From: Anaerolineaceae bacterium
Lineage (GTDB): Bacteria > Chloroflexota > Anaerolineae > Anaerolineales > Anaerolineaceae
NCBI GenBank assembly: GCA_002702705.1
Contig: PABH01000038.1
Location: 34,658-98,657, forward strand
Length of the DNA stretch: 64,000 nucleotides
Reading direction: 5' to 3'
Below the pieces are notes generated by a model, which was not told the origin of the DNA, made no database searches, and was given only the letters and a program-made list of their open reading frames with translations. The position numbers and the translations under genes are program-made. Of the stretch, positions 25,397-34,652 are shown in pieces (position 1 is the stretch's first letter; each line of letters starts with the position of its first letter).

Positions 25397-28288
25397 TTAT
25401 CGCTGCAATAACGGCAGATAAACAGCATTCTCACCTGTAAATGTAGGTAAACCAGCACTGATAATGATGGCATAGGGCTGCTGCCCGCCTTGCGGCACAT
25501 TGTAACCGGTAACAGTAATGGTGTACTGTCCTTGGACTGCATTGGGAATAAAGACTGTCTCGGTGTTATTACAGCGGTCATGTCCATTGCTGAGACAAGA
25601 ACTATTGCTAGAATAAACACCACTGTTGCCATAATATTTTGTTCCATTGGGGGCGGTCACGACCAGGTCAAGATCGTTAACAAGTGCCTTTGTAGCGGTT
25701 GTTGAACCGGGATAATCCGTCCAAACCAGGGTAGCACGCAGCGGCTCATTAGAGAGGGGCAAGGGGGTACTTGTTGGGCTAGGGACAAGAGTCGGTGTAC
25801 GGGTTGGTGTGGGTACCGCTGTAGGAATGCCGTTTGGTGTAGTGACATTGAGTTCAACATCGTCAATATAATAGGTAGGAAACCACATTGTATAAATGTT
25901 GTCAATCGCAGAGAACTCAATTGCGATCTCTTTTCCACGCACTTCTGCTAATAAGTCAGAATTAAAAACCATCGTTTTTTGCTGCCAAAAACTAGAAGAG
26001 CTATTGAGAGAACTACTAAGGTAAGTATGGGTTCGATCCACAGATGTTACTCGAGCAAGCAAGTAATGATTCCCATCTTCATAGTATTTTGTTAACCAAA
26101 AGAATTTTAATTCAAGTGAGGTAGCATTTTCTGGAACACTAACAACTTGATAAAATTCAGCATCATTAGTTCCATCCATAAACATGGATTTGCTCCCGCT
26201 ATGTTTTTCAGTGCTTGAATAATGAGTTTGTCGGCCTAACGTCCATCCCGTTTCTGATTCAAAGGATGGATTAAGCAGAAGTTGCTCTGTTACACTCTTG
26301 CTAGAAATTCCCTTTTCTTGTGAAGAAGCTGATGGGGTTACCTCAAAACTGGGTATATTGCCTTGATTTGCTGTCTCATCGTTGGAAACTTGGCCAACGG
26401 TGATGTTATAACTAATGCTCTGTCCAGTAACCAGCCCTGCTGTGTAATCATCAATGCGCATTTGTTGGCCGCTATCTTGAATCAAGCTGTCTGCAACATT
26501 CACCCTGCCCCAGCCGCTCACGTTGTTGGGAGTAATATTAGGGATTTGTTGATAAGCACTCACACTGCCGTATTCACCGGGGGAGATATCCTCTGCACCA
26601 TGCACCAAGAGTGCTTTGACCAATGCGCTGCTGGGGTTAAGGAAATGTTTGTAGTCAATCAGCCATTCACGCACTAAGGCGGCTGCACCGGCGACTAATG
26701 GAGTCGACATGCTGGTGCCGCCCAGGAATAAATAGCGTTGATCTAAGGTACTACCTGCATTTGTCAATCCATGGTAACTGAGTGTGCCCCAACCAGTGCC
26801 TTCCGCGAGACTACTACGCATTGAAATGATTGCCGTGCCTGGTGCGACCACATCCGGTTTGATGCGTCCATCATCTGTTGGTCCACGGCTGGAGAAGGCT
26901 GCCATACCGATTCTATTACTAGCGACCCTGTCCCAGTAGATTGGCTGTACACTAAAATCGCTGGGCCAAGCAGCACCCCAGGTAATTGCAAAGCTTGGAC
27001 GGGAGTTTTCGGTCGCCCCGACAGTGATACAGTTTTTGGCTGTTCCGGGTTGACCTATTGAATCAAGATCAACGACACCGTTGGCATTGGCATCGGTTCC
27101 GTCATTGCCAGCTGAGAAGAGAATCACCATATCTTTCATTTCCCAGGCTGCAGCGTCAATTTGCTGGCTGCTTGTTATGTATCCCCCGTACTCCGGGTAA
27201 TAAATTCCTCCGGTAGGTCCCCCCCAGGAATTCGTATGAATCCGCGCACCTAGTTGGTAGGCGTCACGCATCAAATCACCCCGGTCATCAGGGATACCTC
27301 CTAAACTGCCGCCTGAATCCATAACGCTTTGCATAATGAGCTGGGCTTCAGGGGCACTGCCGGCGTAACTATTGTTGTAATTATGGGCTGCGGGGTTGCT
27401 GCCAGACATGACACCGTTTCCTAATACAGAGCCGGCAACATGGGTACCGTGTCCGTTGGGATCAGACCAGTCTCCTGGACGGCCCAAACCGAATCCGTTG
27501 AGTAGACGGCCAAAAACATCCGGGTGTAAGGTAGCGAGATTGCCCGTATCCAACCCGGAATCTGCCACGGCAACAATTTGTCCTTCACCAAAAAGATTTA
27601 GTTGATTTCTTACTTCACCAACTTCCATGATGACAGTTCCGCCCACGTCATTTGTGAATTCTACGGGGAACTGGGGCTCAATATAAAGCACATCATTCAA
27701 TTTGGCTAATTCGATTTGTTTGGCGGAAGGCAGGCTTGCGGTTATAAACCCGTAGAAGTCATTTTGAGTCTGGCTTTTTACTATTCCTCCCCAACTCTGG
27801 ATTTGTTCAGCGATAGCCATTAAATCAGCATCCGGTAATGTTTGCACAATAATGTCCTGAATTTCTTCGTCCGATTTTTGGCTTGCTGTTAATTCGGAAG
27901 AAAGCCGGTACTGGGGTTGGTATTCTCCAACCCAACGAACATAATCAAGCGCCCGCGTTTGATTTACCATTGACGAGTTCATTCGTGTGATAAAGGTGAA
28001 ATTTGGAATATAATCATAAAATTTTACGCCAAAGCTGGATATTTCCATTTTCCATGCTTCGTCAATAGGTCCATTAAATTGAACCAAATAAAGTGTTTCA
28101 CCTTCAAGCAAAACTTCCTTATTTTGGTCGGTGGACATTTCTTCCGATATGGGATCAAATGAGTTTGTTTTTAATTGGATCGTATAGGATAAATCCGGAT
28201 TGGAATCGTGATAAGCCTGAATTGAGCTGTTGACTAACACAAAACACAAAAAAATAGTGGGTACCAGCAAAGAAATTCTACGATACAT
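25397..28288 (-). CDS. Secreted subtilisin-like serine protease (S8)
   Basis: A 963-residue protein with a signal peptide (residues 1-25) and an N-terminal pro-region. The catalytic domain has all elements: VAVADSGLDTG (D243), NGHGTHVAGS (H280), SAGNDG (oxyanion N395) and GGTSMSTPLVAGAAA (S526). Residues about 680-820 resemble a carbohydrate-binding-like beta-sandwich (SLELKFFWL, YYIDDVELNV). A Thr/Pro linker (TPTRTPTLVPSPTSTP) comes next, then a proprotein-convertase-like domain (LRATLVWTDYPGS, LVNDLDLVVTAPNG). It is probably exported to degrade proteins outside the cell. The final NAVYLPLLQR resembles C-terminal tails of other exported proteins in this lineage. Confidence 0.92.
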   Translation of the reverse strand: MYRRISLLVPTIFLCFVLVNSSIQAYHDSNPDLSYTIQLKTNSFDPISEEMSTDQNKEVLLEGETLYLVQFNGPIDEAWKMEISSFGVKFYDYIPNFTFITRMNSSMVNQTRALDYVRWVGEYQPQYRLSSELTASQKSDEEIQDIIVQTLPDADLMAIAEQIQSWGGIVKSQTQNDFYGFITASLPSAKQIELAKLNDVLYIEPQFPVEFTNDVGGTVIMEVGEVRNQLNLFGEGQIVAVADSGLDTGNLATLHPDVFGRLLNGFGLGRPGDWSDPNGHGTHVAGSVLGNGVMSGSNPAAHNYNNSYAGSAPEAQLIMQSVMDSGGSLGGIPDDRGDLMRDAYQLGARIHTNSWGGPTGGIYYPEYGGYITSSQQIDAAAWEMKDMVILFSAGNDGTDANANGVVDLDSIGQPGTAKNCITVGATENSRPSFAITWGAAWPSDFSVQPIYWDRVASNRIGMAAFSSRGPTDDGRIKPDVVAPGTAIISMRSSLAEGTGWGTLSYHGLTNAGSTLDQRYLFLGGTSMSTPLVAGAAALVREWLIDYKHFLNPSSALVKALLVHGAEDISPGEYGSVSAYQQIPNITPNNVSGWGRVNVADSLIQDSGQQMRIDDYTAGLVTGQSISYNITVGQVSNDETANQGNIPSFEVTPSASSQEKGISSKSVTEQLLLNPSFESETGWTLGRQTHYSSTEKHSGSKSMFMDGTNDAEFYQVVSVPENATSLELKFFWLTKYYEDGNHYLLARVTSVDRTHTYLSSSLNSSSSFWQQKTMVFNSDLLAEVRGKEIAIEFSAIDNIYTMWFPTYYIDDVELNVTTPNGIPTAVPTPTRTPTLVPSPTSTPLPLSNEPLRATLVWTDYPGSTTATKALVNDLDLVVTAPNGTKYYGNSGVYSSNSSCLSNGHDRCNNTETVFIPNAVQGQYTITVTGYNVPQGGQQPYAIIISAGLPTFTGENAVYLPLLQR

Positions 28289-28523
28289 AAATACCTCGGT
28301 TTTTGCAATGATCTTTGGAACAAAAAAATTATACTCCCCAGTTTTTGTTCTGTAAATTTTGTCTTGCTATAGAGGATGTTTGTTTGAGAAGAGATATTAG
28401 TATTTTAAACAAGCAAAAATTCACCCATTTTGATCGTGACTCAAAAACTGAGGATTGGAGATTAAATGGTTCCGATTGCGGCGGCGGTATCGCTTGCTGT
28501 GGGGTAGTTCTTAAAGTTAAATT

Positions 28524-29957
28524 CTATTGTGGTGCCAAACCACTGTCACGTACTAATCTGGGAATAATCGATTCCCAGCCCATTGCCATAAAATGTATTC
28601 CATTCACACCGGGTAAATTCTTTACCTGTTCCACTATTTCGAGACATATTTGGATGCCTTCTTCCTTACCATCCGTGGCTTTTTCCATTCGGGTGACAAG
28701 GGAGTCAGGAATTTCAATGCCGGGAATGTTCTGCATCATTTTGGCAGCTTTATAACTGCGGATGGGTGCTACGCCAGCCAAAAGATAGGATTGTTCCAAT
28801 ACACCCTGTTTATCCAATGCTTCCAGGTAATCCTGAAAACGTCTAGGGTCATAAATCAGGTTGGTTTGGAAAAACTGGGCACCGGCATTTGATTTTTTCT
28901 TTTCTCGTACAGCCTGAAAGCGTGTTTCAGATGCAAAAGGAGATCCGGCTGCGCCCAGAAAGAGTTGCGGGGCAGATTTAATCTCACGTCCATCCAAAAA
29001 ATGGTTTTCGTCACGCATACGTCGTAACATCCAGATCATTTGTACGGAATCTAGATCTAAGATATCCAAACGTCCATGTGGAGAAGGACCCATACTGGCA
29101 TGATCCCCGGTGATACATAATACGTTGCGGATACCAAGAGCGGCAGCCCCCAGTATTTCAGCCTGAATACCCATCCGGGTGCGTTCCCGGGCAGCGATTT
29201 GCATAACTGGCTCCAAACCGACTTGTAGAGCCAATAAAGAGCTTGCAAAAGAAGACATACGTGGGGTAGCGGAGGGATTATCCGTAAAGTTAACGGCGTC
29301 AAGCACTTCTCGCAGAGCTTCCAATTTTTTTATTAAATGTTCAGTTTCAGCAGCAATGGGGGGAGCTACCTCTGCTGTTACCACAAACTCACCATTGGTT
29401 AGTTTCTCTTCCAAAACTGAAACAGGTTTATGGGCTGGTGCTGGATGAGGTTGATCATCTCCCTGCCACCAATCAGGTTGGCGCAAATCATAAAAAAATT
29501 TCTCCCAGGCATCAGCTCGTTCATCACCAGGTAAACGCAATCGTTCAAAAATAGCCTTGATTCCACCATTTTCCTGCATGTGTAAAAACAGGCCCTTCCA
29601 GGAATCTGTCCCGACCATATCCCAATCCAGTGGTGGTAAAACCTCCATTAATTTTTCGGTTCGTCCCATTTTTTCAGATCGTTCGTAAATCTTATACCAT
29701 ATACAGGGTCGGGATGGATCCACATAACAATGTTCGGCGGTTGATCCACCGCAGGGACCATTACGGAGCCCTTTAGGGCACTCCATTGGACAGATAAAGG
29801 CTGTTTCTTGTAACAAGCAATTTCCGCACATCCGGCAGCCAAACAATAGCCCTTTAATGGCGCGTTCTACGGTTTCTAAAGTTCGGTCAAACAGTGATTC
29901 TTTATGGTAGGGATAATATGCCGGCTGCCATCGCCGACCAGGGGTAAAACCTGGCAT
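28524..29957 (-). CDS. Methylenetetrahydrofolate reductase fused to MetV-like Cys-rich domain
   Basis: A 477-residue protein from the ATG at 29957, which has GGAGG 8 bases upstream. Residues about 35-90 form the MetV/MTHFR C-terminal-type domain (CRMCGNCLLQETAFICPMECPKGLRNGPCGG, given here as spaced cysteine pairs CxxC, C-x3-C and C-G-G). From about residue 185 a MetF-type barrel follows (NGEFVVTAEVAPP, NFTDNPSATPRMSS, VLCITGDHASMG, GAQFFQTNLIYD). It reduces methylene-THF to methyl-THF. In acetogens and related anaerobes MetV and MetF are separate partners; here they are one chain with MetV first. The electron donor is not encoded nearby. Confidence 0.85.
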   Translation of the reverse strand: MPGFTPGRRWQPAYYPYHKESLFDRTLETVERAIKGLLFGCRMCGNCLLQETAFICPMECPKGLRNGPCGGSTAEHCYVDPSRPCIWYKIYERSEKMGRTEKLMEVLPPLDWDMVGTDSWKGLFLHMQENGGIKAIFERLRLPGDERADAWEKFFYDLRQPDWWQGDDQPHPAPAHKPVSVLEEKLTNGEFVVTAEVAPPIAAETEHLIKKLEALREVLDAVNFTDNPSATPRMSSFASSLLALQVGLEPVMQIAARERTRMGIQAEILGAAALGIRNVLCITGDHASMGPSPHGRLDILDLDSVQMIWMLRRMRDENHFLDGREIKSAPQLFLGAAGSPFASETRFQAVREKKKSNAGAQFFQTNLIYDPRRFQDYLEALDKQGVLEQSYLLAGVAPIRSYKAAKMMQNIPGIEIPDSLVTRMEKATDGKEEGIQICLEIVEQVKNLPGVNGIHFMAMGWESIIPRLVRDSGLAPQ

Positions 29958-30178
29958 GAATATGTCCTCCAAGAATAAAAAGTTTGTTCATTATAAAGGA
30001 ATATAAGTAAAATAGTGATGATTAGTTTATATGATGTGAATAGCTGTGAGATGATATTGAACCAAACCGAACACAAATCTTTGGGTTACTCTACAAACTA
30101 AAATTTAATAGGCTAGGGGGTTTTCAATTTTGTTGGTAGAAACTATTTTTACACTGACCCCTGTTATACTGCTCGTAA

Positions 30179-31279
30179 ATGAAAAGATATTTAATCAAAA
30201 AACCATTGGTTTACCTGATTGTTTTTATACTGTTGCTGATTGGTTCATCGATTCAGCCTGTATTTGCTGACGATCCTGTATTAGGTCCTCCTCCGGTAAT
30301 GCCGCAGCAAACAGAAAGCGAGCTTTTGGAGAAGCCCGATATTGTCGTTTTCGATGCTCCTTACCGTGTCTATTTACCCCTGACGACACGCATTACGACC
30401 AATCAGGTTGTGTCAACAGATAACCGTCAGAGTGTTCTGGATTTTTATAATCAACATTATGCCAATCAAAACAACCCGGATATTGCGTGGACAGGTTCAA
30501 TCTCTTCCTGTAACGCTGGCAGCACCAGTGCTCAATTTAAAGAATCGATTCTTGAACGGATCAATTTTTTCAGGGAGATGGCTGGTGTTCCAGGTATCAT
30601 TACTTTTAATGAAAGTTACAATCAAAAAGCCCAGGCAGCGGCTTTGGTGATGAGCGCGAATAATTCTCTTGACCATACCCCGCCTGATAACTGGACCTGT
30701 TATTCTTCTCTTGCATACAGTGGTGCTTCCAGTGCGAATCTGGCTTTAGGTGGATATGGACGCAGCGCAATTATTATGTATATGCGTGATTATGGTTCTA
30801 ACAACGGTGCGGTTGGTCATAGACGCTGGATTCTTTACCCACAGACGCAGGAAATGGGCACAGGTGATATGCCGTATACATCCGGTCATTCCTCATCAAA
30901 TGCATTGGTCGTATTTGATTCTCATATGTGGGAACCCCGCCCTGAAACCCGGCATGCTTTCGTTGCCTGGCCCCCGCCTGGTTATGTGCCCTACCCAATT
31001 GTTTATCCGCGTTGGTCCTTTTCCTATGCAAAGGCGGATTTTAGTTCCGCTTCAGTCAGCATGACCAAAAATGGCACTGCTATTAACCAAATCGCGTTGG
31101 AACAAGTTCAGAATGGGTATGGTGAAAATACGCTGGTTTGGATTCCGATGGGTTTATCCAGTTCATCAGCCTGGCCGGTTCCTTCCGGGGATGAAGTCTA
31201 CCGGGTTAACGTACGTCATGTTAAAATCGATGGGGTCTATCGTGATTTTACTTACGAGGTGACAATTTTCTCCCCCTGA
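30179..31279 (+). CDS. Secreted CAP/SCP-domain protein
   Basis: A 366-residue protein with a signal peptide ending near VFADD. The CAP domain starts about residue 115: ESILERINFFREMAGVPG, YNQKAQAAALVMSANNSLDHTPP, then GHRRWILYPQTQEMG, the CAP signature region. CAP proteins are extracellular and bind sterols, lipids or peptidoglycan, with some acting as proteases. Residues 30-110 hold the pattern FDAPYRVYLPLT. The last 80 residues are beta-rich. It lies 10 bases from the next gene, so co-transcription is possible. Confidence 0.8.
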   Translation: MKRYLIKKPLVYLIVFILLLIGSSIQPVFADDPVLGPPPVMPQQTESELLEKPDIVVFDAPYRVYLPLTTRITTNQVVSTDNRQSVLDFYNQHYANQNNPDIAWTGSISSCNAGSTSAQFKESILERINFFREMAGVPGIITFNESYNQKAQAAALVMSANNSLDHTPPDNWTCYSSLAYSGASSANLALGGYGRSAIIMYMRDYGSNNGAVGHRRWILYPQTQEMGTGDMPYTSGHSSSNALVVFDSHMWEPRPETRHAFVAWPPPGYVPYPIVYPRWSFSYAKADFSSASVSMTKNGTAINQIALEQVQNGYGENTLVWIPMGLSSSSAWPVPSGDEVYRVNVRHVKIDGVYRDFTYEVTIFSP

Positions 31280-31289
31280 GAGGTGCGTT

Positions 31290-31763
31290 TTGAAAAAACG
31301 TTCAATGCGCCGTAAAGAGCGGTTAATGCCGGAAAAAGAGACCCTGGATTTGTTAACTCGTGCTGAATACGGCGTTCTTTCTACAGTAGATGAAGATGGG
31401 CAGCCTTATGGTGTGCCGGTTAGTTTTGCAAATACAACAGAAAAAATTTATTTTCATAGTGCTCAAACCGGGCATAAATTGGATAATATTCAAAACCAAA
31501 AACAGGTCTCTTTTTGTGTCGTAGGTGATACGCAAGTTCTACCCAACCAGTTCAGCACCTGTTTTGAAAGTGTGATTGTGTTTGGCGAAGCCTCCATCAT
31601 AACGGATCGTCAAGAAAAATTATCAGCGCTGAAATTGTTAGCCCAAAAGTATGCATCAGGGTATCCTGATGAAGGCGAAGCATACATTCAAAAAGGGTTT
31701 GAACATACCACTGTGGTTGGAATCAAAATTCAACACCTAACTGGTAAACACCGTGCACTTTAA
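31290..31763 (+). CDS. PNPOx-fold flavin-binding protein (NimA-like)
   Basis: A 157-residue cytoplasmic protein. After a basic leader (KKRSMRRKERLM) comes the split-barrel domain: EYGVLSTVDEDGQPYGVPVSFA, KIYFHSAQTGHKLDNI, VSFCVVGD and ESVIVFGEASII. This is the FMN-binding pattern of pyridoxamine-phosphate-oxidase-like proteins including nitroimidazole-resistance reductases. The TTG at 31290 is used because GAGAGG lies 5 bases before it; an ATG five codons later is the alternative. Confidence 0.82.
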   Translation: MKKRSMRRKERLMPEKETLDLLTRAEYGVLSTVDEDGQPYGVPVSFANTTEKIYFHSAQTGHKLDNIQNQKQVSFCVVGDTQVLPNQFSTCFESVIVFGEASIITDRQEKLSALKLLAQKYASGYPDEGEAYIQKGFEHTTVVGIKIQHLTGKHRAL

Positions 31764-31953
31764 AAGAACTACCTTTTGGTGTTCTGGTATTGTCGATAGA
31801 ACTTAAAAACCACGAATTTGGTCAAGCACACGAAGGAAAATAAAGTTGAGCTAGGCTCAATGATTGAACATCTCTTTAATTTTCTTCTAAGAAATGAATT
31901 GAAAAATTGTGGTTTAATAAGATTAAATTATTTGTAAATTTTTGGAGGTCCTT

Positions 31954-32997
31954 TTGCCAAATCAAATCCGCAGAATTCTCTTATTATTGTTATTTGCGGG
32001 AATGATCCTCTCTGCCTGTACTCCTGTAGTGACGGCAGATGTAAATCCAACCCAATCACCACTAAAGGAAACGGTTCAAAATACAATTGTTCCTGACGTT
32101 GAAATTAATCAACCTGCTTTAGAAACGACAACCTTTCCAGAAGAACTGAAACCAGAACAAACGGCTGCCACGACAGATCCTGTCCCGCTTTCAGAAACGC
32201 CAACCGCAGTAAAAAATGTCGAACCTACAATGGAAACCAGACCCCCATTGGGAGAGGATGATTGGCAGAATTTTCCTATCCTACCGGAGGTCAGTGATCG
32301 TGCTCGTGAAATTTATGAACAGGGTTTGTTAAGTGGTACTCACCCGGATCGTTTCTCAAAGATTGGGGACTGCCAAAACATAAATACCTATTTTTTGGCT
32401 TTATATGATGATCCCAATGCATATACTTTGGGAGAGGATTATGAGTATTTACAAAGCACAATTGACCATTATCAAGGTTCCTGGTCTCGAGATAGTATTG
32501 CGGTAAAAGGTGGCTTTAATGTAGCCTCAGTATTTAATCCCTGGTTTAATAATAAAGAATTATGTGGTGATAACGAATCACCAGTTGAATGTGAGTTGCG
32601 TGTCAATCGTCCTTCTGTGGTTCTGATCAGTATGGAAACCTGGTGGAATACAGATACTTCAAAATACGAAGGGTATCTTCGCCAAATGGTGGACCTGGTG
32701 ATTAGTTATGGAGCAGTCCCGATTTTGTCTACCAAGGCTGATAATCAAGAAGGAGACCATTCGATTAATAAAGCCATCACGCGAGTGGCATACGAATATG
32801 ATTTGCCTTTGTGGAATTTTTGGCTAGCAGTACAGCCACTACCACGGCATGGGGTTGAAAAAGATGGCTTCCATATTACACATGGCTTGAACGATTTTAG
32901 TGATCCACTTAATTTGCGTTCTGCATGGCCAATGCGAAACCTGACTGCTTTACAGGCTTTGGATGCAGTTTGGTCCGGTTTGCAAAAGGAAAAATAA
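31954..32997 (+). CDS. SGNH-like lipoprotein with GDC motif, paralogue 1
   Basis: A 347-residue lipoprotein started at TTG 31954, which has GGAGG 5 bases upstream. The lipobox is LSAC (C22). A Thr/Pro/Glu-rich linker reaches about residue 95. The domain then has SKIGDC (C140), where SGNH hydrolases normally have GDS, followed by VVLISMETWW at the position expected for block III, and VPILSTKADN. DGFHITH (D304, H307) matches the Asp-His of block V. The GxND oxyanion motif is absent. So the fold is probably SGNH/GDSL-like, but the catalytic serine is cysteine. It is exported and membrane-anchored. Two paralogues lie downstream. Confidence 0.7.
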   Translation: MPNQIRRILLLLLFAGMILSACTPVVTADVNPTQSPLKETVQNTIVPDVEINQPALETTTFPEELKPEQTAATTDPVPLSETPTAVKNVEPTMETRPPLGEDDWQNFPILPEVSDRAREIYEQGLLSGTHPDRFSKIGDCQNINTYFLALYDDPNAYTLGEDYEYLQSTIDHYQGSWSRDSIAVKGGFNVASVFNPWFNNKELCGDNESPVECELRVNRPSVVLISMETWWNTDTSKYEGYLRQMVDLVISYGAVPILSTKADNQEGDHSINKAITRVAYEYDLPLWNFWLAVQPLPRHGVEKDGFHITHGLNDFSDPLNLRSAWPMRNLTALQALDAVWSGLQKEK

Positions 32998-32998
32998 A

Positions 32999-33967
32999 TT
33001 GAAACAATTTGTTTTAATTGGCTTTTTGCTGATTTTATTAACAGGTTGCGTGGTTTCACCAACCGATTCGGTTTCACCAACAACAATCGTGGAGCCAACC
33101 AGGAAACAACCAACAGTTGCTGCTACCGATAAAATTCCTGCAACACCGACCTTGGTGTTGACGGTTGAATCAGAAAATACAATTTTGCCAACAGTAACAC
33201 AGAAGAAATTACCTCCAATCGAGAAACTTAATCCCGATGATTGGCAGTCCTGGCCGGTTGTGCCGAATGTAACGGATACCGCCAAGGAAATATACCAACG
33301 CGGGTTGGATTTGGGCAAACAAGGGAATGCCTTTATAAAAATCGGCGATTGTGAAACGTATTCGACCTGGTTTTTAGCTGACTTTGAATCGGATAACTAC
33401 ATCCTGGGCGAGGAAAATCAATACCTGACAGCCGTCATAAGTGAGTTTCAAGGTTCATACAGCCGCTTGAGCGTAGCCGCCAAAGCCGGATTTAACGCTG
33501 CATCTGTATTATCACCCTTTTGGGCGGACCGTGAAGTTTGTGAATCCAATGAAACGCCGCTGACATGTGAAATTCGCCTGATGCAGCCTAGTTTCGCTTT
33601 GGTTACCCTCGGTTCAAATGATGTATGGCAGCCTGAAAAATTTGAGGCCAATTACCGTCTTATTTTGGATGGATTAATAAAAGAAGGTGTTGTGCCCATT
33701 CTAGCGACCAAAGCCGACAACGTGGAAGGTGACCACGTCATCAATCAGACGATTGCCCGCCTGGCTGTGGAATATGATCTACCTGTATGGAATTTTTGGC
33801 TGGCTGTAAAAGATTTACCCGATGGGGGATTACAAGATGATGGCGTTCATCTTACCTGGGCATCCAACCGGTTTGATGATCCATTGGTAATGCAAAATGC
33901 CTGGCCAGTTCGTAATCTGACGGCTTTGCAGGTTTTGGATGCCGTTTGGTCCGGGGTAAATAATTAG
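32999..33967 (+). CDS. SGNH-like lipoprotein with GDC motif, paralogue 2
   Basis: A 322-residue lipoprotein started at TTG 32999; AAGGA lies 8 bases before it and the upstream stop is one base away, so the pair is coupled. The lipobox is LLTGC. The motif KIGDC (C118) again has Cys for Ser, but this copy keeps a better block III, VTLGSNDVW, and block V DGVHLTW. The segment PDDWQSWPVVPNVTDTAKEIYQRG is shared with both paralogues. It may be the most enzyme-like of the three. A terminator follows. Confidence 0.7.
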   Translation: MKQFVLIGFLLILLTGCVVSPTDSVSPTTIVEPTRKQPTVAATDKIPATPTLVLTVESENTILPTVTQKKLPPIEKLNPDDWQSWPVVPNVTDTAKEIYQRGLDLGKQGNAFIKIGDCETYSTWFLADFESDNYILGEENQYLTAVISEFQGSYSRLSVAAKAGFNAASVLSPFWADREVCESNETPLTCEIRLMQPSFALVTLGSNDVWQPEKFEANYRLILDGLIKEGVVPILATKADNVEGDHVINQTIARLAVEYDLPVWNFWLAVKDLPDGGLQDDGVHLTWASNRFDDPLVMQNAWPVRNLTALQVLDAVWSGVNN

Positions 33968-34013
33968 ACTTTAATTGATATTGGGTAAATTACCCCCCAT
34001 CTTTAATTGTAAT

Positions 34014-34052
34014 CAACCTCATGGATTTTATAACCCGTGGGGTTTTCGTTTA
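34014..34052 (+). terminator. Terminator after SGNH-like pair
   Basis: A ten-pair stem with G-U wobbles between AACCTCATGG and CCCGTGGGGTT (ending near 34044), followed by TTCGTTT. Confidence 0.6.
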
Positions 34053-34069
34053 AATTATATGTTTTTTCC

Positions 34070-34110
34070 TTTACTTGTTCCAAAAATGGAATTATAATCA
34101 TTTTTGGAAC
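34070..34110 (+). promoter_or_regulatory. Promoter with 12-bp operator palindrome around the -10 box
   Basis: GTTCCAAAAATG (34077-34088) and CATTTTTGGAAC (34099-34110) are perfect inverted repeats separated by 10 bases. The spacer contains TATAAT (34093-34098). A TTTACT -35 (34070-34075) lies 17 bases upstream of it. A repressor dimer bound here would block the promoter; the HTH gene 19 bases downstream is the obvious candidate. Confidence 0.75.
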
Positions 34111-34128
34111 TAAAGAAGGAGTACTGTT

Positions 34129-34641
34129 ATGAAAGATATAAATTTAGTTATGTTAAATCCGATCCGGCTGAGGATCATCCAGGAGCTTGCCACAAGACAA
34201 AGTATGACCACCACAGAACTTTGTGAGAGAAATCCAGATGTGCCTCGAACCACGATGTACCGGCACATCAAGATTTTGTTGAACAACCATATTTTGCAAG
34301 TCGTATCAGAAAAAAGGGTTCGTGGAAGTTTGGAAAGAACACTTGCTTTAAATGTAGGAGAAATCAAAAAACATAACACGATTAAAAATGCTGCTCAGAA
34401 TGCGCTGACTTTTTTGATAGAGCGTTACGTTAGATTTCATAACTATTTCAACGGAGAAAATCCGAATCCTGGCAAAGATAAGTATTTTTTTAACAATACA
34501 ATCCTGATGATGAATGACGCTGAATTTGATCAATTTTTGGCGGAGCTGCAGGGGTTATTAATTAAATACAATTTTGAAGCAAGTGATGGAAGAAGAGCGC
34601 GAGATATTTCGATTATAAATTCCCCTGTTGTTGAAGAATGA
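34129..34641 (+). CDS. ArsR-like helix-turn-helix regulator
   Basis: A 170-residue protein. The N-terminal 75 residues form a winged helix (NPIRLRIIQELATRQSMTTTELCERNPDVPRTTMYRHIKILLNNHILQVV, given in pieces: LRIIQELA, TTTELCER, TTMYRHIKIL). The C-terminal half is helical (FDQFLAELQGLLIKYNFEA) and probably dimerises or binds ligand. Ribosome binding site AAGGAG. Its stop overlaps an in-frame ATGA of the next frame, and a membrane-anchored hydrolase follows, so the two form an operon under the palindromic operator upstream. Confidence 0.85.
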   Translation: MKDINLVMLNPIRLRIIQELATRQSMTTTELCERNPDVPRTTMYRHIKILLNNHILQVVSEKRVRGSLERTLALNVGEIKKHNTIKNAAQNALTFLIERYVRFHNYFNGENPNPGKDKYFFNNTILMMNDAEFDQFLAELQGLLIKYNFEASDGRRARDISIINSPVVEE

Positions 34642-34652
34642 AGGAAAATAAA

